33,017 bases of DNA from Chara braunii (Eukaryota > Streptophyta > Charophyceae > Charales > Characeae), in assembly GCA_003427395.1 (NCBI GenBank), contig BFEA01000416.1, positions 454,477 to 487,493 on the forward strand, written 5' to 3'. Positions 1 through 9,532 of this stretch are shown here, in pieces. Numbering within the stretch: the stretch's first letter is position 1; every line of letters starts with the position of its first letter. The notes beneath the pieces were generated by a model. That model ran no database searches. It was not told the DNA's origin and was given only the letters and a program-made list of their open reading frames with translations. The position numbers and the translations under genes are program-made.

Positions 1-28
1 CTACGGTTTACCGGGCAGTTCTATTTGA

Positions 29-30
<2 letters not shown>
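1..30 (+). repeat. 3' end of a hammerhead-repeat family member (cut by window edge)
   Basis: The first 30 bases match the last part of the hammerhead-bearing repeat at 3706-4034 (the stretch from CTACGGTTTAC to TGACG) and, like it, run straight into an (AT)n tract. The window starts inside the unit, so any ribozyme of this copy would lie roughly 60-120 bp upstream, outside the window. Confidence 0.75.

Positions 31-105
<75 letters not shown>
31..105. repeat. (AT)n microsatellite
   Basis: Uninterrupted AT dinucleotides directly follow the repeat tail at 1-30. The same TGACG-(AT)n junction recurs at the other family members near 3587, 4034 and 4044, so the tract may be part of the element's 3' end and not a chance neighbour. 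Confidence 0.9.
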
Positions 106-107
<2 letters not shown>

Positions 108-286
108 GGGGAGGTACCGCCTGACATCCAACCCCCCCTAGCCCATCCACCCCCTCAACTGGCCATGCACGGAGAGCCCAAAGTCCATACGTACGGGCCA
201 TACGGGCGCTGAGGGCCGTACGTACAGTTGTACGGGAGTACGGACGGGTTGTCCCCGTACTAGGTGACGACAGTGCTGTCAACGGG

Positions 287-2577
287 GTGTTGTCTGCTCC
301 TATTCAGCTTAGTCGGTCAGTGCGGCAAGGTTGTTCAATTCCAACGTACTTGTACATTTTGTATGTTGAAATCATGCATATCCTTATTAGAACAAACACG
401 GATATTCCCGGAGTGTTACTCCCCTCAGGCGCGAATACAAAGTCTGAAGCCTTTGCGGATGATTCTGTGGCGTTTACTCCGCTGGTTGACCATGCCTTCT
501 TTGCCTTGAGAGAAATGATTCAACGCTTTTGCGATCTATCTCAAGTGACAGTTAATTGGTCTAAGTCCTCTATTTTGATACCGCCTGGGATACGACCTCC
601 TTATCATTGGGGTCTTCGGATCGTCATTCCATCTCAACACGAACGTCTGCTGGACCATTGTGTATCATTTGATCCACAACAAATGCATGACTCTTCAGAA
701 TCACTTGTTTGATTGCATACAGCACTTCGACCATGGACCCAATACAAAGGTACTAGTTTGTTCGGAAGAGCAATAGTTATCAACAATGCAGTCTTGTCGA
801 CATTATGGTATAGATGTTCTATTTTCCAGTTGGACGCTCCCTCCCTTCAAATGGTGAGGCACTTGGTGTCCACTATTTATGGAAAGAAGAGACTAATGAT
901 TATAACTTTTTGCTAAAGGTTGCTTGGCAGACTGTTATACAACCAAAACGCAATGGAGGCCTTTCTATTTTGGACCCAGAAAGTCAGATCATTGCTCTGT
1001 TGGCACGATGGGTGCCATGGGCAATATTTGAATCACCGCACACTCCGTGGAGACAGATGACGGAATTCACACTCTTTTCCATTTTGGATTGGTCTAATAT
1101 TTGTTGTTTTTGGCTAACTTTTCTTTTTTCGGAATATCTATGTAATCAACTACCGCAGGGAATGTGCGCAGGCATTCCGAAAGCCTGGAGAGTTGTTTGC
1201 CCTACTCTACAACCCCCTCATATGCTTTTTGAGTGATTGCTTACCCAACCTTTGTTTAATAATCCCTACATTCTCACTACGGTTGGATTGTCGTTTGCAT
1301 GTTTTGGATCTGGGCAGTTTGGAAATGCATGGATGGGTAGAGGAATAGATACCCTTTCGGCCCTCTGGGATGTTGACTCTGCGAATTGGATAACGTTTGA
1401 TCTGTTGGCACCAAGATTGACTAGTCCGTGGCATCAACAACAACATCTTCAACAGTTACAAGATGCAGTGCCACCGGCCTGGTTACACATTCTACGAAAG
1501 GGGCTGGAAGCCTGGAAGTGGCTAGAGGCATGTGGTACAAACATAATGGTCAAGTTATGCCGCAATACGTGTGGAGGAGACTTACTCGAAAGTGACAGAT
1601 ATTTCCTATTCGTGTTGGGAGGTCCAAGGTGAGACCTTCTCATTGGGAGAACCGTTGCAGTATGCAGAAAATGCAACACCTATGCCTCCTCTGGAACAAC
1701 TGCAGCCTTAATGCGTCATTGAACAAGACCACAGCTATCGACCTTGTTGTTTACAGATTCTGTCCTTACACCTACCGGGGGATCCCAGAGATTGGGCATG
1801 GCAACACCCCCAGCACTCGGACAAACTGGTCTACTTATATGATTATACTACAAAATTGGGTTACCAGATAGCGAGGCGACTAGTCGATGTAAACTGGGTA
1901 GTGGCTCGGAGGTGGGTGGCGACGGGATGGATAACAGATTCGCTGCCAAGGCTGTCTCAAGCTCTTCGAGTATTCTGCAAGCAACTTATGGACTTAACCA
2001 ATAACAAACATGCTAGTCTTCTGTGGTTGATAATGCATTTGGCCCTGCCAGTGGCTACTTGGTGTTCACGTAGGACTGTGAAAGCTGGGCCGTTGTGTAA
2101 CATATGTCCAGGAACTTGTATGGAAGATGTTCAACATTTGTTTTTGCAATATGACCGTACTTGACCTTTCTAGGACTGGTGGCGGTACTTTAATGTCCCG
2201 GATCCAGACGCATAGGTTGGATGGGATGATCAGTTTGTACTGTTGGGGACTGCTTCCAGACGAGAGCAGCCATGATTTGTCGCTCCCACGCTGAGGAAAT
2301 GATTCGTGGTGCTATCCTTACGACTCTTTGGAACCTTCCAAACTCAGCAGTTCGCAGGGGGGAATGGCTCACCGCCCTTATGATCAGGGCGGCGGTTAAA
2401 TGTAACATCAAATTGGCAATATCGGCAGATTGGGAATTCCAGGTGCAGAAGAAAGGTTGTACGGCCAAATCAGTGAAATGGTTCCGTACTAGATGGGAAG
2501 CTTTTGATGGCCTGTGTACGGTTACCTTGCAGGAGGGAGCCTTCCCCATCTTTTTTTTTTCCAACTTCTTTGTGTGA
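287..2577 (+). pseudogene. Degenerate L1-like LINE, RT 3' part to C-terminal zinc-knuckle region
   Basis: This is the 3' part of a non-LTR retrotransposon ORF2, which would copy its RNA at a nicked target. The start reads a reverse-transcriptase segment (SVRQGCS, LYILYVEI, then FADDSVAFT, where ADD is the catalytic motif) followed by CDLSQVTVNWSKS. Downstream are the LINE thumb/connection region (LFGRAIVINNAVLSTLWY, QPKRNGGLSILD) and a zf-RVT-like CNIC...H segment near 2085-2150, whose last expected Cys is a Tyr. The tail (GAILTTLWNLPNSAVRRGEW) is typical of such elements. In-frame stops lie near 710-712 and 1234-1236, and the frame changes near 815, 1630, 1856 and 2272, so it is dead. The 5' end, endonuclease and first RT motifs are missing. 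106-286 before it is noncoding and rich in GTACGG words. Confidence 0.85.
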
Positions 2578-2827
2578 CATTTTGAACGTGTGACGTAAAG
2601 TAAATTTGAACTTCAAATTTTGTGTACATATGTGAGATTCACTTAGGTAGGGAGAAGTATATGACTATGTATAAAGGTAGGTTATTACAGTGGATGATTG
2701 GGTGCTGGGATTTTACCAAATAATATCAAAATGTGGTCTGAATTGTTTGAGTAGTCGATTAGTAATTGATTAGTAAGCTAACTTACCAGGGCGAACGTCC
2801 GGGACCCCTCTGGATGTCCGACATATA

Positions 2828-3566
2828 CAGGGTTGCCGGCGTTCGGGACGGGCCAAAGGCCCGAACGTTCGGCACCCCCTCTCGACGCGTTTGGCCGTTC
2901 GGTCGAACGCGCATCCAAAAAAAAAAAAAAAATCCAAAAAATCTTAAAACAGTATACGTTATGCAGAAGAATAAACTAAACAACATTTGCCTCAACGTTA
3001 TATCCAAATTCTTTACCAAATTTGAAATAAAAATCAAATTCTAAAAATAAATAATAATAATAAAAATTAGGAAAAATAAAACAAGAATTCAATTATTGAA
3101 TGGACGAGCACGTTTTTGACACCGCCATCTCTGACGATTTTTCTTTTTTTTTTGGCTATGACGTATGCCATGAAAATTTATATATGTGTATCACATAATA
3201 GAGAATCTACAAATAAAGCTTGAAAACATTATAAATTGTTTTATGCCCCGAAATAAAGGAAAAACAAAAAGTCACAAGAGAGAAAAAACAAATTTGTGAG
3301 TGGACAAGCGAGTTTTGACACTACCACCTTTGAGGATTTTTCATTTTATTTTGGCTGAACAGAATGACTTCAAAATTAAGCGGGAGATACCTTACATCAC
3401 AACGAACTCACAAAAAAAACTTCAGGAAAAAAAAAAAAATTGGGTGCCAAAGTAATTTTTTGCGGGTTCCGAACCCCTTCAAGTTCGGGCCCCGTACGGG
3501 GCCCCGAACGCCCGAACGTTCGGGGGTCAGCTTAGGGGCCTCTGTACGTTCGGCCTGGCAACCCTG
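2828..3566. mobile_element. MITE-like element, copy A (739 bp, TA-flanked)
   Basis: The ends are inverted: CAGGGTTGCC at the left and GGCAACCCTG at the right, each bordered by TA, and the right side opens into a (TA)n tract. There is no credible ORF. Subterminal GC-rich blocks carry the palindrome CGAACGTTCG near both ends, and a perfect 18-bp palindrome lies at 3487-3504. The AT-rich core holds two diverged tandem modules of about 190 bp, each starting near GAxTGGACxAGC and containing a TTTTGACAC...GATTTTTC block. TA flanks fit Tc1/mariner-type MITEs; the family is inferred. Copy B at 4245-5012 is a clear homologue. Confidence 0.75.
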
Positions 3567-3586
3567 TATATATATATATATATATA

Positions 3587-3664
3587 TCGTCACAAACAGA
3601 ACTGCCCGGTAAACCGTAGGCAGAGAGAGAGAAGAGGACAACAAACGAGGGACTGTGACAAACT
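3587..3664 (-). repeat. Truncated hammerhead-repeat family member
   Basis: Read on the minus strand this matches the 3' part of the element at 3706-4034, from the GTTTGTCACAG end of ribozyme stem III to TTTGTGACG, then (AT)n. The ribozyme core itself is absent; TA repeats begin where it should be. Confidence 0.8.
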
Positions 3665-3705
3665 ATATATATATATATCTCGTCATATATATATATATAT
3701 ATATA

Positions 3706-4034
3706 CCTCTAGTGCCAGCGGCGTGTCTGAAGTGTATTTTTTGGCTGTGACAGACCTTTGTTTCGTGGATGTTTTGCTGGCTTGTGATGGGGTGTGANCC
3801 GACAGTNTGTAGAGTTTTCCATCTGGTGTGGGTGAGTCATAGTCTACTTTGATTTTGGTTAAGGTAGATTATCATTTACAGTGTAATCAGTGAGGGGATT
3901 TTGCAGACTGTTGAGGATTCAGCCTGCTGATGAGTCGGTGAAACTCCGACGAAACAGTTTGTCACAGCCCCTCATTTGTTGTCCTCTTCTCTCTCTCTGC
4001 CTACGGTTTACTGGGCAGTTCTGTTTGTGACGAT
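3706..4034 (+). repeat. Hammerhead-bearing interspersed repeat, longest copy
   Basis: About 330 bp between two (TA)n tracts, with the hammerhead at 3904-3961 and a conserved tail of about 70 bp (CACAGCCCC... to TTTGTGACG). Two single N bases (3798, 3807) lie upstream of the ribozyme. The left boundary is only where the TA tract ends. I see no ORF, tRNA-type primer site or LTR structure, so whether this is a retrozyme, a Penelope-type fragment or another short repeat is open. The tail is shared by four family members in the window. Confidence 0.65.
3904..3961 (+). ncRNA. Type III hammerhead ribozyme (self-cleaving RNA)
   Basis: All core parts are present in order. Stem III 3' strand CAGACTGT is at 3904-3911 and the cleavage-site H17 is T3912 (GTT). 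Stem I is GAGG/CCTG (3913-3916, 3923-3926) around a six-base loop. Then come the CTGATGA core (3927-3933), stem II GTCGG/CCGAC (3934-3938, 3946-3950) with a seven-base loop, the GAA core (3951-3953), and stem III 5' strand ACAGTTTG (3954-3961). Stem III pairs over 8 bp with one G-U. Weak points are a G-G mismatch at the stem I base next to the core (3926) and GTT instead of the commoner GTC. The inverted copy has C at the position equivalent to 3926, which would restore pairing. Predicted cleavage is after 3912. Confidence 0.8.
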
Positions 4035-4043
4035 ATATATATA

Positions 4044-4198
4044 TCGTCACAAACAAAACTGCCCGGTAAATCGTCACAAACAGAACTGCCCGGTAAACTG
4101 TAGGCAGAGAGAGAGAAGAGGACAACAAACGAGGGGCTGTGACAAACTGTTTCGTCGGAGTTTCACCGACTCACCGACTCATCAGGAGGCTGAACCCA

Positions 4199-4199
<1 letters not shown>
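4044..4199 (-). repeat. Inverted hammerhead-repeat copy with incomplete ribozyme
   Basis: On the minus strand this carries the tail (with an extra partial duplicate of about 30 bp at 4044-4070), then stem III 5' strand, GAAA, stem II and CTGATGA (RC of 4179-4185), and part of stem I. The stem III 3' strand and cleavage site are replaced by (TA)n beyond 4200, so it cannot cleave as written. Stem II contains a tandem duplication of GTCGGTGA. With 3915-4036 it forms a long inverted repeat centred near 4040. Confidence 0.8.

Positions 4200-4200
<1 letters not shown>

Positions 4201-4244
<44 letters not shown>
4201..4244. repeat. (TA)n microsatellite
   Basis: A TA tract joins the inverted hammerhead repeat to MITE copy B, whose left end GGGTTGCC lies at its edge. 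Confidence 0.9.
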
Positions 4245-4249
<5 letters not shown>

Positions 4250-5012
4250 TGCCGTCGTTCGGGACGGGCCGAACACCCGAACCCGAACGCCCGAACGTTT
4301 GGGACCCCCTCTCGACGCGTTCGGACGTTCGGCCGATTGTGGAACCAAAAAAAAAAAAAAGAAAAAAAAAAAGTTTCCAAAAGTTCTGAAAAAAACATAT
4401 GTCATGCAGAATAATAAACTAAACAACATTTGCCTCAACAGTAAATCCAAATTCCTTACCAAATTGGAAATAAAAATCAAATATGAAAAATAAATAATAT
4501 TAATGAAAATAAGAAAAAATAAAACGAGAATGAAATTATTGCGTGGGCGAGCAAGTTTTTGACACCGCCATCTTTGGCGATTTTTTATTTTTTTTTGGCT
4601 TTGTCAAATGCCATGAAATTTTATACATATGTATCTTACATAATAGAGAACCTACAAATAAAGTTTGAAAAAATAATAATTTTTTTCAGGCCCCGAAATA
4701 AAGGGAAAACAAAAAGTGAAAAGAAAAAAAAAAAAAATAGTAAGTGGGAAAGCAAGTTTTGACACCACCATCTTTGCCGATTTTTCATTATTGTTTGGCT
4801 CCACAGAATGACTTCAAAATTGAGAGACAGGTAGCTTACATAACAGAGATCTCACAAAAACAAAATCAGGAAAAAATAATAAGTTTTAGGTACCAAAATA
4901 TTTTTTTGCGGGGTCCGAACCCCTTGGAGTTTGGGCCCCGTACGGGGACCCGGACGCCCGAACGTTCGGGGGTCAGCTTAGGGGCCTCCGTACGTTCGGC
5001 CTGGCAACTCTG
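4245..5012. mobile_element. MITE-like element, copy B (768 bp)
   Basis: This is the same layout as 2828-3566: GGGTTGCC at the left, GGCAACTCTG at the right, subterminal CGAACGTTCG blocks, an AT-rich core and TA on both sides. The left end has lost the CA of CAGGG, and the right end differs by one base, so its termini are more worn than copy A. Both copies sit in or beside TA repeats and face the same way. Confidence 0.75.
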
Positions 5013-5407
5013 TATATATATAATGTTTTCTTTGGGTTCTCCCTCACATGAGGTATATGCCACAAAATTGTGGGTCATTTGAGCCCACAAGAAAAAAAGA
5101 TAAAAATCGTCAAAGATTTCTGTGTCAATTTCACCCAAACAGTTGGGGTCCATTTCAACCACGCACCCCAACCTACCCCCCCCAAACCCCTTTTTCCCAT
5201 GTTTTGCATTTTATTTTTTTTTGCTCCAAATGAGCTGAAATGTTTTTTTATGGGGTTACCTCATGTAGCGCAGCCCCTCCCGATTTAAAAAAAAAAAAAA
5301 AATTCTCTATTTATTTTGGAGAAAATGATTTGTCCAAGATTCCAGACAACTCCCTCACCGGACGTCCGGGAAACGTCTCCGATCGGACATCTGGTAACCT
5401 AGTTAGT

Positions 5408-5461
5408 AAGTTGATTAGTTGACCCAAAAAAAAAAGAAAAGAAAAAGTTGATTAGTTGACC
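5408..5461 (+). repeat. A-rich insert with 17-bp flanking direct repeat
   Basis: AAGTTGATTAGTTGACC occurs at 5408-5424 and again at 5445-5461, with only a 20-base A-rich tract between (5425-5444). This is the form expected of a target-site duplication around a retroposed tail without a body. Confidence 0.7.
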
Positions 5462-5990
5462 GTTTGGACATTTAAAAGGATAGGGTCCCTACTATAGGAA
5501 GGCTGCCTTTCGGTTTTTTATTTGCTGCTTCTTTTATTTTGCAACTTGGGTCTTATTGTTCAGGGGCGACCAGGGTCTCTGCTGTTGGACGGCCGTGGTT
5601 GGGGATGGACTGGTCAGGAGTACCTCTCAGCCCCATTTGACTGCAGTATTCATGTGAGGTTCACCGGGCCGGCTTCCTGGATTTAATTGAAAGTTGTTTT
5701 CTTTATAAAAAAACGAAAAAGAATGATAGACACATATAGCTGGTAGTAAGCAGATCACCAAGAGTTCCAATGCTGACGAGAGGTATGATGAAAGGATGTA
5801 CACGTAAGACGATGTACAAGCGTACGAAGATCAAGTCACCACGACAAGCTCAACGTAGACAAGTCGGCAAATTGAAAGTAAAAAAAAGAAAGAACAAAAA
5901 ACAGGAAAAAGAGAACCATTGAAAGTTGAAGCAAAAAAAAAAAGGAGAGGAGAAAGCTGATGAAAACCAGACAGATGAAATGATTATGTA

Positions 5991-6045
5991 AGGGGGTTAC
6001 CATTAAAAAAAAAAAACAAAAAAAAAAACGAGAGAGAGGGTTACC
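5991..6045 (+). repeat. A-rich insert with imperfect 11-bp direct repeats
   Basis: AGGGGGTTACC (5991-6001) and AGAGGGTTACC (6035-6045) flank an A-rich tract. One mismatch and a GAGAG stretch on the inner side make this weaker than the other cases. Confidence 0.4.
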
Positions 6046-6405
6046 CCCTTCAAAAAAAAAAGGCTTAATAAAGTTCCTGTTTTTTTGTTGAACAGGGGGA
6101 AAAAAGAATCTCTAGCAGTAGAAAACTAACGTCTGGTAATGACAAAAAAAACAAAAAACAAAACGAACCTTCCTGCAAATGATACAACAAAATTTGAATT
6201 CCCAAAAAAAAGACTTTTTTCCGAAACAGATGACACGAGCTTGTTTTCTCCAAAATTATGATGATCACCTCTGCTTTCACATTAATTAAAAACGAAAAGA
6301 AATTAATTGGTCAAATATTCTAAATTGATTTCAGAGGTAAAATCAAATTACTCTGAGTCAAATAAAATCGACTTTAACTCGAACAAAAAAAAAACAAAAA
6401 AAACA

Positions 6406-6495
6406 ATACCTTTCTCGGCCTTTTGGCTAAAAATAGATCAAGTGTACTATCTGTTACCTGATCAGTTTAATATCTGATCCGTGGTCCATCGGGAC

Positions 6496-6498
<3 letters not shown>
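6406..6498 (+). pseudogene. U2: U2 snRNA pseudogene, 3'-truncated
   Basis: The start ATACCTTTCTCGGCCTTTTG is the plant U2 snRNA 5' end. It is followed by the GATCAAGTGTA-TATCTGTT branch-site region, ATCAGTTTAATATCTGAT and a perfect stem-loop GTGGTCC-ATCG-GGACCAC. U2 pairs with the intron branch point in the spliceosome. Differences mark a relic: the branch-pairing GTAGTA reads GTACTA, extra bases sit after GGCTAA and before the GATCAG stretch, and everything after the stem-loop is missing, including the Sm site and 3' stem-loops. I see no snRNA upstream element ahead of it. An (AC)n run and 39 A follow, so retroposition of a truncated RNA is the likely origin. Confidence 0.85.
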
Positions 6499-6560
<62 letters not shown>

Positions 6561-6598
6561 AGAAGAAGAAGAAGAAGAAGAAGAAGAAGGAGAAGAAA
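6491..6598 (+). repeat. (AC)n, poly(A) and (GAA)n tail after U2
   Basis: The U2 stem-loop runs without spacer into about 11 AC units, then an A-run at 6520-6558, then GAA triplets to about 6590. The A-run probably began as the tail of the retroposed U2 copy. Confidence 0.85.
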
Positions 6599-6960
6599 AG
6601 CTATAGCTATACCTAAAATCTTTTAATTTCTAAATATCTAAATCTGATTGGGAGGGGGGAAGACGACCTGGCTATCCCTAGCACTGATAATAGAACGTTA
6701 TTTTCGTAACAAAAAAAATAAATAAAAAAATCTACATCTATATATAATCTATATATACAACTCCGCAGTGGGAACGCGTCTTCAAACAAAAACAGAACCT
6801 AGACCATATCTACAATCATATACATAAAAAAACCCGGAAGGGGGGGGCAAATGCCAAATGGGAAACTGATCGATATTCGGGATAATGATTGATCTACTTT
6901 ATCTACTCTCTCATCAAGGAACTAGACTTAATTACACCATAAAAGATCATTTTTTTAACA
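6599..6960. other. Noncoding AT-rich stretch
   Basis: I see no gene. Short A-tracts and TATA-like words only. Confidence 0.5.
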
Positions 6961-6971
6961 AAATGAATCTA

Positions 6972-6985
6972 TTTATTTATTTATT
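6972..6985 (-). promoter_or_regulatory. Candidate polyadenylation signals of the Sel1 gene
   Basis: Three overlapping AATAAA words on the minus strand (RC of 6972-6977, 6976-6981, 6980-6985) lie about 345 bp past the stop codon of the Sel1-repeat gene. The implied 3' UTR contains a (CTC)n-rich stretch at 7117-7225. Confidence 0.45.
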
Positions 6986-7325
6986 GTTCTATATGTTACT
7001 CTACCTAGTCATAATTCCCCATCCCACTTCAGAAAAAGGGGAAAAAAGGGAAAAAAAAATCCCGAGCACTAAAATTATTCCCCTATCACACGCTATTCAC
7101 CACTGTACTTATTGTTCATCTTCCTCCTCCTCCTCCTCCTCCTCCTCCTCCCTCTCCTCCTCCCCCCGCTCCTCCTCCTCCTCCTCCTCCTCCTTCTCCT
7201 CCTCCCCCCTCTCCTCCTCCTCCCGATCCCATTCAAAAAAAAAAAAAAAACGATCGCTAAAATTAATCAACCGTTAAAAGGGAAAAAAAAAAGAAAATCG
7301 CGTATCACACCCTCCTCTCCCAAAC

Positions 7326-9499
7326 TTATTGTTCATCATCCTCGTCATCCTCCACCTCCAGCTCCTCCTCCTCCTCTTCCTCCTGCATCATCCGCAAGGC
7401 CGCCATGGTCATTCTCTGACGCAAGATCTTCGCTATGGTCACCGTATCTCCATCGTTGCAATGTCCAGTCGACGTTGCTGATATCCTGACACGTGTCGCT
7501 ACCGTAAGCAGCTGCAGTGCATCCAGTACCGCCATAGCCACGGCCATCCAATCGCGAGCTGGAGGCTTCGTCTGCCGCGCACCAAACGAATAAGAAGAGG
7601 GAAAGAGCTTAGAAGCAGAAGCCGCAGCAGCAGCAGCAGAAGAAGAAGAGGAACAAGAAAATGAAGAAGCAGAAGAAGAAGAGAAAGCGGAAAGAGGAGA
7701 AGGAGAAGGAGGAGGAGGAGGAGGAGGAGGAGGAGAAGGAGAAGGAGCAGGGGAAGGAGCATGACGTGGAGAAAGAGGACAAGGAGGAGGAGGGCGAGAG
7801 GGAGGAGGTGGAAAAGGCCACGTGGAGGGGTGAGGTTTCTCTGTCTGTGGATTACGAGCAGTAGCGTCGGGACAGCCAGTCGCACCTGCCACGTGGAAGC
7901 TTCGCTCGATCATCTTGCGCGCTGCAAGCAGCGCGCCAAGCCAGGCTGGTCGTTTCTTCTTCCCCGTCGAGCTGGCGTCGTCGGGCCCGGAGGAAGGGAT
8001 CTGGGTGAAGGAGTAGGAGGTGGTGCAGGTGCCGGGTGTGTCTCGACTCCTCGGGGTGGAGGGCGAGGTGCTCTTGCCCCGTTTCGCTCGTGCTAGCCTG
8101 TCTCCCTTCTCCTGCTTCGAAGGAGGAGCCTGCTGCGGTGGCACATGGCTGCCTGCAGCGCCACCACCCGCCGGGGTCCCGGTTCCCATTCCCGCCATTT
8201 GGAAAAGCGACTTCATCTTATCCATTTGGTCCATGTCGGATTTACGAATGAAAGACAGGCAGTATGCCGTTTCTTTTATGATGACGTCAACTGCGGTTTT
8301 GGACCCACGAGCCAAGGCGGCAATGCTCTCAGCCTCGAGCCACGTGGAAGCTTCCTCACCGGTGGTCGCCCGAGCTACGTCAGCGATGGCGATGACGATG
8401 GAGGAGGTGGGAGAGGAACAGGAAGAGAAAGAGGAGAAAGGAGAGCAGTAGGCGCCCGGAGGGGAAGAAGAGGAGGAGGGAGAAGAGGATGCGCACGCAG
8501 ATCCCAGTTGGCCAGGTGCAATGACACGAGTCAGCACGTCGACAGCCAACGAGCAGAACTCGATTGTCGTTGGCAGTGTGGCTCGGCCATGGCCTCCGGG
8601 CACTGCCGTTGCAGTCTCGTATGCGCGACAAACAATGCTGCTAAACGTCTCGTAGTAGTCTAACAGATGTCCACGTCCACTCTCTCTCCATCCCTTGACA
8701 AGCCAGTCCACCGCATAATGACCCCCCCATGCAGCTCCTCCTCCTCCCCCTCCGCCGGCTCCTCCTCCCACTCCGCCTCCTCCGCCGCCACCATGTGCTT
8801 TTTTGATCTTCCACGTAGCCTCCTCGATGAGCTGGTCAGCCCTGTTGCACATCTGCAAGACCCACTCTCTCGACAGCCGACCGCTGCTGTAGAAGTAATG
8901 GCAATCAGGATAGTTCATGGAATATTCACCAGCCTCGAGATGCTTCGTGGAAGCGCGCACCAGCGCGCCTGCTATCCGCCTGTAATCCCATCCGGACCCC
9001 GGCCGGCCGGACGAGGGGCCGCCGAACGTCGTTGTCGTTTTGCTCATGGCCAGAGTCGACCATATGCGCCGGTCGGGGGGAATGTTGACGTCAACGTCCT
9101 CGAGCAGGTAGGAGGCATTGGCCCAGGCCTTGAGATACCAGGAGAGAGCGGCAGCGTTGTCCTCCCCGGCAGCCGCAGTCATGCTGTTCCTCCTCGAACC
9201 ACCTCCTCCTCCTCCTCCTCCTCCTCCTCCTCCTCCTGGTGTAGGGGAAAGAGGGTAGTGACAGGGGGAGGCGGGGATGGTCATGGGGGATGGCACCCCT
9301 GGAAATAATGCTGGCCCTACTCCTCTTGGGGAGAGGAGGTAGGACGGAGAAGGAGGGATGGAGGTGGCCATGGCGGTGCTGCTTAAGACCGTTGCTCGCG
9401 CTGCCCTTGGGGAGAGAAGCAGATCCGTCGGGGAGGGTGCAATAACGGGGCTACTCGTTGGTACACCACCTCCTCCTCCTCCTCCTCCTTCGCCTACTG

Positions 9500-9532
<33 letters not shown>

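Larger units (their letters stand above)
5013..6405. other. AT-rich noncoding stretch
   Basis: No gene is supported here. It contains A-tracts, a 12-bp palindrome CCGGACGTCCGG at 5358-5369, two direct-repeat-flanked A-rich inserts (5408-5461 and 5991-6045), and a moderately complex segment at 5500-5720 ending in TTTATAAAAAAACG that could be the 3' end of an unrecognised retroelement. Confidence 0.5.

Noticed and set aside
4139-4199. Second active hammerhead on the minus strand
   Set aside because: Core and stem II are present, but the stem III 3' strand and cleavage site are missing.
3976-4389. ORFs with IYIYIY runs over the TA tracts
   Set aside because: Products of translating (TA)n; no other coding sign.
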